Part shown: positions 25,684 to 32,629 of the stretch, piece by piece
Layout of the letters: the number at the start of each line of letters is the position of its first letter
Position numbering within the stretch: the first letter of the stretch is position 1
Source of the DNA: Bacteroidota bacterium
GTDB lineage: Bacteria > Bacteroidota > Bacteroidia > Chitinophagales > Chitinophagaceae
Assembly (NCBI GenBank): GCA_030706735.1
Contig: JAUZNZ010000002.1
Location: forward strand, 62,001 to 126,000
Direction of reading: 5' to 3'
Length of the DNA: 64,000 nucleotides
The notes under the pieces: generated by a model
What the model saw: only the letters and a program-made list of their open reading frames with translations
Databases searched by the model: none
What the model was told of the DNA's origin: nothing
Translations under genes and position numbers: made by a program

Positions 25684-27249
25684 ATGGAAAAAGATGCTCC
25701 CCAAAACATTCCCGGGTCTGTTCGGCCCTCATCGATCGATCGTAGGAGATTCGTTGGAGTGGTTGGAACCGCTGCTTTAGGGTTTACCATTGTGCCGAGA
25801 CATGTGCTTGGAGGTAAGAATTATGTTGCCCCCAGTGATAAGATCACGTTGGCATATATCGGATTGGGCACGCAGGGGATAAGAGAGTTGTTGCCGCTGC
25901 TGGCTGTTCCCCAATTCCAGGTGATCGCGGTGTGTGATCCGAATAAACAGGCCATTGGCTATAAAGACTGGTCGAAGGACGAGATAAGGAATAATATCCG
26001 AAACGCGATCAGGAACCCGAATTGGGATCCGGGTGGCGACAATTCCATTCCCGGTGGCAGGGACAATGGCAAATCGATCGTGGACTCGTTCTATGCCAAT
26101 GTTCGTCCGGAGTTAAGATACGGCGGTTGCAGGGCCTATGCCGACGTCCGTGAACTCCTGGAAAAGGAAAAGGACCTGGATGCCGTTAAAATAATGACTC
26201 CCGATCATCTCCACGGCGTAATTGCCATGGCAGCCATGAAGAGGGGTAAACATGTCCTTGTCCATAAACCCCTGTCCAACCGGTTGCTGGAAGGAAAGAG
26301 GGTGATTGAGATGGCCAGGAAAAGCAAGGTGATCACCCACCTGATTCCCTGGGATTCCAACGGGTCCATGGAAACGGTCATGGCCTGGATCAATTCCGGG
26401 GCCATCGGGACACTCCAGGCGGTGCACAACTGGACGAATCGACCGGTTTGGCCGCAATACCCCACGCTGCCTTCCGATACGCCCCCCGTGCCGGATGGTC
26501 TCGATTGGGATTTATGGCTCGGCCCCGAAGCGTATCGGCCCTACCATCCCAACTATACGAATATGGTCTTCAGGGGTTGGTACGATTTCGGAGGAGGATC
26601 CATGGCCGATATGGGCCATTACAGCCTGTGGACCGTATTCAATGCGTTGCAATTGGGGTCGCCGACGGTCATTGAACCGCAATTAAGTCATGTCTGCGGC
26701 ATGCATGATCCCGTTCCTTTCCAGATCCGCAATGATTTCTCTTTCCCGATGGCCAGTACGGTCCGTTTTAAGTATCCGGCTAAGGGATCCAGGCCTCCGG
26801 TTGACCTGTGCTGGTATGACGGCGGCATGAGACCTCCCATACCCGCCGAACTGTTGAATGAGGGCAAAGAACTCCCTGCGGAAGGAATGATGTTTGTAGG
26901 CGACAAGGGAAAGATACTGGCAGGATTCAATGTGGAGAATCCGGTCCTCTTTTCCGAAAATAAAGCGGGAATGCAGGAAGGTCCGAAAACAGAACGACCC
27001 AACCAGGTAGAGAGAGGTGCGGCAGCCTTACAACTTTTTATAGACGCCTGCAAGAGCGGGAAACAATACCCGGGCAACTTTTCCGAAGCGGAACAGTTAA
27101 CCGAAGCGGTCAATTTGTACGCCGTGGCATTGAGGTGCGGCCGGTTGTTGACATTTGATGCGGTAAACTCAAAGATTACTAATCAGCCCGAGGCCAACAA
27201 ATACCTGGATAGGGAATACCGCGCCGGATGGGACCCTTCGTCTATTTGA
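25684..27249 (+). CDS. Exported Gfo/Idh/MocA family oxidoreductase (Tat signal)
   Basis: 521 residues from the ATG at 25684. A twin-arginine signal (DRRRFVGVVGTAALG) precedes the Rossmann motif YIGLGTQGIREL. The usual EKP motif reads VLVHKPLSNRL here, so the acid is His, as in the longer Bacteroidota subgroup. The C-terminal part contains a substrate-site block DFGGGSMADMGHYSLW. Folded, cofactor-loaded export is expected. Family members act on sugars or deoxy-inositols. A near-match -7 element TATCTTTA is at 25641-25648. The isomerase gene follows 35 bases later as a likely partner. Confidence 0.88.
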   Translation: MEKDAPQNIPGSVRPSSIDRRRFVGVVGTAALGFTIVPRHVLGGKNYVAPSDKITLAYIGLGTQGIRELLPLLAVPQFQVIAVCDPNKQAIGYKDWSKDEIRNNIRNAIRNPNWDPGGDNSIPGGRDNGKSIVDSFYANVRPELRYGGCRAYADVRELLEKEKDLDAVKIMTPDHLHGVIAMAAMKRGKHVLVHKPLSNRLLEGKRVIEMARKSKVITHLIPWDSNGSMETVMAWINSGAIGTLQAVHNWTNRPVWPQYPTLPSDTPPVPDGLDWDLWLGPEAYRPYHPNYTNMVFRGWYDFGGGSMADMGHYSLWTVFNALQLGSPTVIEPQLSHVCGMHDPVPFQIRNDFSFPMASTVRFKYPAKGSRPPVDLCWYDGGMRPPIPAELLNEGKELPAEGMMFVGDKGKILAGFNVENPVLFSENKAGMQEGPKTERPNQVERGAAALQLFIDACKSGKQYPGNFSEAEQLTEAVNLYAVALRCGRLLTFDAVNSKITNQPEANKYLDREYRAGWDPSSI

Positions 27250-27284
27250 TCATCTTCGGTTGGACCAGCTTAAATCAGTCGATC

Positions 27285-28151
27285 ATGAAATATCTAAGCA
27301 GAAGAGCATTTGTCCGTAAAAGTGCTATGGGACTCGGCGGAGCATGGGCATTATCGCAGATACCCGGTTTGCTCAGGGCCCGGACGCCGCCGGGATTTTC
27401 GGATTTTCCGATCGGATTTCAGACGTTTCCTGTTCGGGACAGGCTGGCAAAGGATTTTGCCGGCACCCTGCGTACGATGGCAGGCTTCGGATATCAGGTG
27501 CTGGAGATGTGTTCGCCGCCCGGCTATGTTGGAGCAGGTTTTGGCTTCCTGATCAATATGAAAACCGCTGAACTGCGCAGTACGATCAGCGATGCCGGCC
27601 TCACTTGCCCCAGCTGCCATTTTACCTTTACGGAACTTACCGATAAACTGGATGACAGGATCGAATTTGCGCAGCAACTGGGGCTTACCCAAATGATTTG
27701 CTCCAGCTTTTGGCTGCCTGCTACCGCTACCATCAAGGACTATCAGGATGCGTCGGACAAACTCAATATGTGCGCTGAAAAAATAAAAAAAGCGGGCATG
27801 CAAACCGGTTACCATAATCATGAAATGGAGTTTGCCACACGCGATGGCGAACTCATTTATGATGCCATCATGAGCCGCTTGGACCCGCAATTAGTTAAGA
27901 TGCAATTTCAAACCGAAGTGATCAACCTGGGCTATAAGGCCGCTACGTACTTTACTAAATATCCCGGAAGATTTATTTCCTCGCATTTGTCGGATTGGAC
28001 CGCTGAGAAAAAGGAGGTCCCGATCGGGCAGGGTATCATTGACTGGAAGGGATTCTTTGCAGCGGCGAAAACGGGTGGGGTGAAGAATATTTTTGTCGAG
28101 ATGGATTTTGACAAGTTCAAGGATAGCGCCGCATATCTTCGCTCGCTCTAA
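27285..28151 (+). CDS. Exported sugar phosphate isomerase/epimerase (Tat signal)
   Basis: 288 residues from the ATG at 27285. The Tat-type signal SRRAFVRKSAMG leads to a TIM-barrel epimerase/AP-endonuclease-2 domain: GFQTFPVRD, MCSPPGYVGAG, YHNHEMEF, FISSHLSDW, GIIDWKGFFAAAKTGGVKNIFVEMDF. The His/Glu/Asp residues for metal binding are in place. It partners the exported oxidoreductase upstream, a pairing common in Bacteroidota sugar-conversion operons (keto-sugar formation then isomerisation). The operon probably ends here. Confidence 0.87.
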   Translation: MKYLSRRAFVRKSAMGLGGAWALSQIPGLLRARTPPGFSDFPIGFQTFPVRDRLAKDFAGTLRTMAGFGYQVLEMCSPPGYVGAGFGFLINMKTAELRSTISDAGLTCPSCHFTFTELTDKLDDRIEFAQQLGLTQMICSSFWLPATATIKDYQDASDKLNMCAEKIKKAGMQTGYHNHEMEFATRDGELIYDAIMSRLDPQLVKMQFQTEVINLGYKAATYFTKYPGRFISSHLSDWTAEKKEVPIGQGIIDWKGFFAAAKTGGVKNIFVEMDFDKFKDSAAYLRSL

Positions 28152-28166
28152 ATTTGTCCCGCTGCG

Positions 28167-28535
28167 CTACTCGGCGCGAAATTCTCCAAAGCGCCAGAGA
28201 ATCCCGGATGGATCATGCAAATAGCACTCCCTTCCCCAATCCCAGTCGCGTATGGGAGATAATCTTACGGCTTGATATTTGGCGGTCAGGTTCAGTCCGG
28301 AAAGTTCGTTCCAGTATCTGCCGACATCCTCAACTTCTAAAAAGATCATTGAATTATCAATCCAATCCTTGACGTCGGCATCTTGTAAATAAAACCCCAA
28401 TCCTTGCGCTTTGAAAACAGACAGGTTGTTCGATAAGATCGTTTCCCGGAACCCCAGGTCTCTGTAAAAGCTCCTCGATATGTCAAAGTTCCTGGATCCA
28501 ATAAAGGGTCGGATGGATATGGCTTTATTTTTCAT
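28167..28535 (-). CDS. VOC family (glyoxalase-like) protein
   Basis: 122 residues. Two half-motifs of the VOC fold: SIRPFIGSRNFDISRSFYRDLGF at the start and REC-YLHDPSGILWRFGEF at the end. Metal ligands are not obvious, so it may bind rather than catalyse. It overlaps the tail of the upstream frameshifted membrane gene by 11 bases (ATGAAAAATAA), which suggests translational coupling. Confidence 0.75.
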   Translation of the reverse strand: MKNKAISIRPFIGSRNFDISRSFYRDLGFRETILSNNLSVFKAQGLGFYLQDADVKDWIDNSMIFLEVEDVGRYWNELSGLNLTAKYQAVRLSPIRDWDWGRECYLHDPSGILWRFGEFRAE

Positions 28536-28871
28536 GATTGTTCACTTTTTCATTGCATAAAGTAATTCCCGTCACAAGGATCCATGCTACGATGCTGGTG
28601 ACGAATATACGGAGCCGCGTACAGTATTGACGGCGGTACCGGCGAGAAAGACGACAGCAGTGAGGAGGGAAGAGGCGAGACCGAACCAACCCACCCATAG
28701 GGGTAGCCTTTTGGTCATCAATATCGCCATCGACCAGCATAGGATGGCCAAACAGGCGGCGCAAAGCATCATCATCGCGAAGCCGAGTGTTGATCCGGAA
28801 TGGTCAGTTCCTATTCTGCGTGATAGCCCAATTAATGCAATGCCGGCTTTTCTTTGAGATGAGTAGTTCAT
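28525..28871 (-). pseudogene. Frameshifted small membrane protein gene (DUF4386-like style)
   Basis: From ATG 28871 the frame encodes two hydrophobic helices (AMMMLCAACLAILCWSMAIL; VGWFGLASSLLTAVVFLAG) and stops at 28587. The other frame across 28525-28610 encodes a third helix, FVTSIVAWILVTGITL, which ends 11 bases into the VOC start. Restoring one base around 28604-28616 would join the parts. The N-terminus also looks short for the family. Either gene decay or a sequence error; the coupling with the VOC gene suggests it was once a functional operon member. Confidence 0.55.
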
Positions 28872-28915
28872 GGGACGAATCTACTATGGGGGAGAGAATT
28901 ATGGCTTGATTCAAA

Positions 28916-29479
28916 TCAAGAACTGATCTTCTTCCTGATCCGGCTTAGGGTCTCGGGCGTCATTCCAAGGTAGGAAGCGATGTACTTCAAGGGGAAACAT
29001 TGCAGTAGTTCGGATTTACTGTGCAAAAGGCGATCATATTTTTGTTCCGGGGAGAGCCTGTTATGCTGAAAATCCTGGTTCTGTATGGCAAGCTCTAAGA
29101 TGCGTCCAAGCTGGAAAAACGCATCGGACAATTTGAGCAACTGATGGAATTCAAGTACTTGTAAGGCTAAAACCTCGCTATCGGCTGCCGCTTGAATGAC
29201 ATTTTCAGCCGGTTGCCGGGTCATGAAACTTCTATATTCCAACAACCAGTCGCCCTGAATAAACAGATTAAGGGTAGCTTCCTCGCCATTGTCTTGTGTG
29301 GTGTAATGACGGAAACAGCCACGATTTATAAAATAGAATGTCCGGCACACTTGTCCTTCTTTGATCAGGTACTCGTCCTTTTTCAGGTGCAAAAGGCTGA
29401 GGCGATCGACTATGGCCGACACCTGTTCCGGAGCGAAATGGCCAAAGCTTTGTATAGATCCGATGACCTGCTGAAACAT
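28916..29479 (-). CDS. Crp/Fnr family transcriptional regulator
   Basis: 187 residues from the ATG at 29479. An N-terminal cyclic-nucleotide-binding-like jelly-roll (about 20-115: KKDEYLIKEGQVCRTFYFINRGCFRHY) is followed by a short dimer helix and a C-terminal winged helix-turn-helix: LKYIASYLGMTPETLSRIRKKI. It lacks the Cys set of FNR and the cAMP Arg/Ser pair, so the effector is unknown. Upstream is tRNA-Met on the same strand (160 bases). Confidence 0.9.
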   Translation of the reverse strand: MFQQVIGSIQSFGHFAPEQVSAIVDRLSLLHLKKDEYLIKEGQVCRTFYFINRGCFRHYTTQDNGEEATLNLFIQGDWLLEYRSFMTRQPAENVIQAAADSEVLALQVLEFHQLLKLSDAFFQLGRILELAIQNQDFQHNRLSPEQKYDRLLHSKSELLQCFPLKYIASYLGMTPETLSRIRKKISS

Positions 29480-29638
29480 GACACGTAACTTACACGAAAT
29501 ACTTGAATTCCGAGCGCTGCGACGATCCAAACGGCTGACGCCAGGCGGCGGAATCGAGCGAAGAGGATCGCCATAGAAAAAATAACCCCATTATACATTG
29601 ACGATCAATTTATAATGGGGTCTTAGCCTGTGAATGTG

Positions 29639-29712
29639 TAGCGCGATCGGGATTTGAACCCGAGACCTCAGGGTTATGAATCCTGTGCTCTAACCAACTG
29701 AGCTATCGCGCC
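29639..29712 (-). tRNA. tRNA-Met (anticodon CAU)
   Basis: The minus strand folds as a full cloverleaf. Acceptor GGCGCGA pairs with TCGCGCT (G1-U72 wobble), D arm GCTC/GAGC, anticodon loop TTCATAA with CAU, T arm TCGGG/CCCGA with TTCAAAT, discriminator A. The anticodon stem has one A-C opposition (positions 31-39). G1-U72 rather than C1-A72 argues against the initiator; an elongator tRNA-Met is likeliest, with a CAU isoleucine tRNA possible. CCA is not encoded. Confidence 0.95.
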
Positions 29713-29837
29713 ATAGATAACTACCAGCTCATAAATGGGTTGCAAAAATAGATAAAAGCAGGGGAAAGCTGAAATCGAATCGAAGAATCTCAAATAACCC
29801 ATCGTACCCCCGCCCGCGCAACCCGGCCGCAAAGGAC

Positions 29838-29869
29838 AAAAAAAAGGCCCTCTGTAGAAACAGAAGGCC
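29838..29869 (-). terminator. Strong intrinsic terminator with no adjacent gene
   Basis: Minus-strand GGCCTTCTG (29869-29861), loop TTTCTA, CAGAGGGCC (29854-29846), then eight T. One T-G pair in an otherwise perfect stem. The closest upstream coding gene, the aminotransferase, ends 400 bases above. Confidence 0.85.
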
Positions 29870-30268
29870 GTCTAACGATTGCTTGCCATATGAAAAATCT
29901 TAAAGTATCATTCTATATCGATTTTGATCTTTTCCCGACTTGAACCCCGATCACTGACAAAAGCATGCCAAAACCACGATCCCCAGATCAACAATTTGTC
30001 AATTTTCGGCTAACAAAGAACTTAGTGTATTATATTATTAAAATTGACAATTCGTCCTGCTAAATCCTTTTTCCAAAACGAAAAAATAAAAACTTCCGCG
30101 AGCAAATCCTTAACTAGTGCAATTTAGGCATTTCGACTCTTTTTTGGAAATATTTTTCGTGATTTTTCGCAAACGGCCTTGATTTGTGGACAAAAATTTA
30201 AATGTATATTTTAAGTAATATGATTTTTGAGGACTTTAAAGGCCAAAAATTGCCCATTTTTCCCTGTT
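29870..30268. other. Gene-free AT-rich stretch; possible small RNA or long 3' untranslated region
   Basis: 399 bases without a credible reading frame on either strand. On the minus strand it ends in the strong terminator at 29838-29869. A sigma-54-like sequence TTGGCATGCTTTTGTCA lies at 29971-29955; it has the GG box and a TTG where TTGCA is expected, but TC in place of the -12 GC, so it is a weak match. It would give an RNA of roughly 100 bases. Otherwise the stretch is low-complexity A/T and an 11-bp inverted repeat (29996-30050). Confidence 0.4.
29996..30050. repeat. 11-bp inverted repeat in the intergenic stretch
   Basis: TTGTCAATTTT (29996-30006) and AAAATTGACAA (30040-30050) are perfectly complementary, separated by 33 bases of A/T-rich sequence. 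It may be a paired protein-binding site; no function can be assigned. Confidence 0.6.
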
Positions 30269-31507
30269 CTAGGGCTGGATGGCGCTAGCAGCGGTAATAT
30301 TATCATTAATCGTTATTTCTTTCCCCGGGTATTCATCCAAGGCTCGTTCCAGGCAATCCATGGCCTTTTCCAGAGCGGCAACATTCAATACATAAGCAAG
30401 CCGCACTTCATGCTGACCCAATCCTTTCGTGCCATAAAACCCTCCCGCAGGGGCAAGCATCAGCGTTTGTTTGTTGAAACTGAATTTTTCCAGCAGCCAC
30501 TGACAAAAAGCCTCCGCATCATCTACCGGTAACCTGGCAATGGCATAAAAAGCCCCGCCGGGATTGGGACAATAGACGCCCGGCATGGCGTTCAATCTTC
30601 TCACCAGCGTATCCCGCCTCCGCAAGTACTCGGCTTTCGTTGCATTGAAATAGTCCGGAGGCAGGTCGATGGCCGCCTCGCCCAGGATCTGCGCAAAACT
30701 TGGAGGACTAAGCCGTGCCTGGGCAAATTTCAAGACGGTATCCAATACCGCCTGGTTCCGCGTTACCAATGCACCGATCCGTCCACCGCAGGCACTATAT
30801 CGTTTGGAGATGGTGTCCACCATGATAACATGCTGCTCGGCCCCCTTCAGGCCCATCGCCCCGACATGCTCGCCCGAATAACAAAAATCGCGATAGGCTT
30901 CGTCCGCGAAAAGATACAGGTTATGCTTCATCACGATCTGCTTCAGGGTTTCCATCTCCTCCCGGCTGTACAAATAACCCGTAGGATTATTGGGATTGCA
31001 GATCACGATCCCCCTTGTCCGCGCCGTGATCAGCTTCTCGAATTCGGCGGCGGGAGGCAACGCAAAGCCATTCTCTATATAAGAGGTCAGCGGCCGCACC
31101 GTAACATTGGCGGCAACCGCAAATCCATTGTAATTCGCATAAAACGGCTCCGGGATGATGACCTCGTCCCCGGCGTCCAGGCAACTCATGAATCCGAATA
31201 GTATCGCCTCGGAACCGCCCGTGGTAATAATGATCTGGCTGTAGTCCACATCAATGCCAAGCCGTTGATAGTATCCCGCCAGTTTCCGTCGATAGCTCTC
31301 ATTTCCGGCGCTATGACTGTATTCCAGCACTTTGAAATCGAAATGGCGAACCGCATCCAGCGCCGCTTTCGGCGTTTCGATATCCGGTTGCCCGATATTC
31401 AGATGGTAGACGGTAACGCCTCTTTTTTTCGCCGCTTCGGCATACGGGACCAGCTTGCGGATCGGCGAAGCCGGCATGAGCTGCCCACGATGGCTGATTG
31501 GTAACAT
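30269..31507 (-). CDS. Pyridoxal phosphate aminotransferase, class I/II (aspartate aminotransferase-like)
   Basis: 412 residues. YHLNIGQPDIETP opens the class I/II domain; ICNPNNPTGYLYSREE (about 171-186) and the PLP lysine in VDTISKRYSACGGRIG (about 233-248) followed by R-rich LVTRNQ are diagnostic. It probably transaminates an aspartate, alanine or aromatic keto acid. The ATG lies only five bases below a promoter -7 element, implying a leaderless mRNA. It reads leftward after the DUF1573 genes and their terminator. Confidence 0.92.
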   Translation of the reverse strand: MLPISHRGQLMPASPIRKLVPYAEAAKKRGVTVYHLNIGQPDIETPKAALDAVRHFDFKVLEYSHSAGNESYRRKLAGYYQRLGIDVDYSQIIITTGGSEAILFGFMSCLDAGDEVIIPEPFYANYNGFAVAANVTVRPLTSYIENGFALPPAAEFEKLITARTRGIVICNPNNPTGYLYSREEMETLKQIVMKHNLYLFADEAYRDFCYSGEHVGAMGLKGAEQHVIMVDTISKRYSACGGRIGALVTRNQAVLDTVLKFAQARLSPPSFAQILGEAAIDLPPDYFNATKAEYLRRRDTLVRRLNAMPGVYCPNPGGAFYAIARLPVDDAEAFCQWLLEKFSFNKQTLMLAPAGGFYGTKGLGQHEVRLAYVLNVAALEKAMDCLERALDEYPGKEITINDNITAASAIQP

Positions 31508-31511
31508 GGTT

Positions 31512-31541
31512 CAAAATTAGAATAAAAAATCCCCCCGGCAA
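31512..31541 (-). promoter_or_regulatory. Promoter of the aminotransferase gene (probably leaderless mRNA)
   Basis: Minus-strand TTG (31541-31539), 19 bases, TAATTTTG (31519-31512): a near-ideal Bacteroidota promoter. The ATG at 31507 begins five bases after the last G of the -7 element, where transcription itself should start. The -33 TTG falls in the loop region of the preceding terminator. Confidence 0.65.
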
Positions 31542-31554
31542 TAGGCGGAGGGAT
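31521..31554 (-). terminator. Intrinsic terminator after the DUF1573 gene pair
   Basis: Minus-strand ATCCCTCCG and CGGGGGGAT form a 9-bp stem with one T-G pair, then TTTTTATT. It overlaps the promoter of the next gene. Confidence 0.85.
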
Positions 31555-31580
31555 AGATTGAATATCGTCAGGAACCCGGC

Positions 31581-32015
31581 CTACCGGCTTCCGGGCTTGG
31601 CACCGCCTTGCCCGGACTGAAACTTGGCATAATCATCGGCAGACAGCACCATTCCGGTGATCCGTAGGGTCACCGGCAGATCGATGCCAGCGACCTTTAT
31701 CGCAATGGTCTTATTGAACGGGCCGGGAGCTGCAGCATTAAAGCCCGCAATGATCTTGTCATCCTTTCCTTTGGCAATCGCGCCCTCCGGCTTGACAGGG
31801 GTCGTACAACCGCAGGAAGGTGACGCCGATTCTATTACGACAGGCCCATCGCTGGTATTGGTAAATTCAAAATTATAGGTGACCGGCGTGCCTTGCTTGA
31901 TCTTCCCGAAGTCATGCGCAGTTTCCTTGAACTTCACCACGTCTTCCGCCTTTTTCTGCGCAAACAGGGATGCCGACAGGATAAGAGCGCCGGCAAATAG
32001 CAATACTCTCTTCAT
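31581..32015 (-). CDS. DUF1573 domain protein, exported (second of pair)
   Basis: 144 residues: signal peptide (about 1-19, ending LFAQ), then one DUF1573 Ig-like beta-sandwich (about 25-125) with HDFGKIKQGTPVTYNFEFTN and the motif ASPSCGCTTP. This domain is found in secreted or periplasmic Bacteroidota proteins of unknown role and may be an adhesion or scaffold fold. It starts two bases after its paralogue's stop. Confidence 0.88.
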   Translation of the reverse strand: MKRVLLFAGALILSASLFAQKKAEDVVKFKETAHDFGKIKQGTPVTYNFEFTNTSDGPVVIESASPSCGCTTPVKPEGAIAKGKDDKIIAGFNAAAPGPFNKTIAIKVAGIDLPVTLRITGMVLSADDYAKFQSGQGGAKPGSR

Positions 32016-32017
32016 GA

Positions 32018-32479
32018 TTATCGATTTATTTGTTTTAAGAATTGAATGGACTCATTCTCCGGAGCCGAGCTCGCGGGAGCCTTATAGACCTCGCCCGAGA
32101 TCGTGATCGTTTTTGTCCGGCTCGTATTATAAAATAGGGTCACTGTCTTCGTGAAGGGCCCCTCGGCATAGGCGTTATAACCCACCTTGATCTTCGCCGT
32201 ACCCCCCGCTGCGATCGGATCCCGGCTCCATTCCGGCGTAGTGCAACCACAGGACGCCTGCACGTTATCAAGCGTCATCGGGGTCGCGCCGGTATTCTCA
32301 ATCTCGAAAACATAAACGGCCGGCCTCCCCTGGGGGATCTTGCCGAAATTATGGGTGTTCTCGGGAAGCTTGAGATAATCCGCCGGCAAGGGGAGGGCTA
32401 CCCCATTGTTGGCCGCGGTCTGCGCATGAGCCATGCCCATACCCGCAAAAAGGGCGATCAAAAAGAGTATTTTTTTCAT
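32018..32479 (-). CDS. DUF1573 domain protein, exported (first of pair)
   Basis: 153 residues: signal peptide (1-19, ending AHAQ), then a DUF1573 domain with HNFGKIPQGRPAVYVFEIEN and VQASCGCTTPEW. It shares the domain plan and the CGC motif with the next gene, so the pair arose by duplication. A good promoter lies above it at 32503-32534. Confidence 0.88.
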   Translation of the reverse strand: MKKILFLIALFAGMGMAHAQTAANNGVALPLPADYLKLPENTHNFGKIPQGRPAVYVFEIENTGATPMTLDNVQASCGCTTPEWSRDPIAAGGTAKIKVGYNAYAEGPFTKTVTLFYNTSRTKTITISGEVYKAPASSAPENESIQFLKQINR

Positions 32480-32502
32480 CCGGATATTTTTAGTTCAGCT
32501 TA

Positions 32503-32534
32503 TAAAATTACGCACTTAACTCGAGGTTTTCCAA
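32503..32534 (-). promoter_or_regulatory. Promoter of the DUF1573 operon
   Basis: Minus-strand TTG (32534-32532), 21 bases, TAATTTTA (32510-32503), one mismatch to TAnnTTTG. A leader of about 25 bases before the ATG at 32479 would result. Confidence 0.5.
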
Positions 32535-32629
32535 TATTTTGTCAACAAATTAGGGGTCGATTTTATTATTTTTTTAACAATAAATCCAGCCTGTCCGCAT
32601 GGTTTGTTGGATAATCCTATTTTTGTTTC

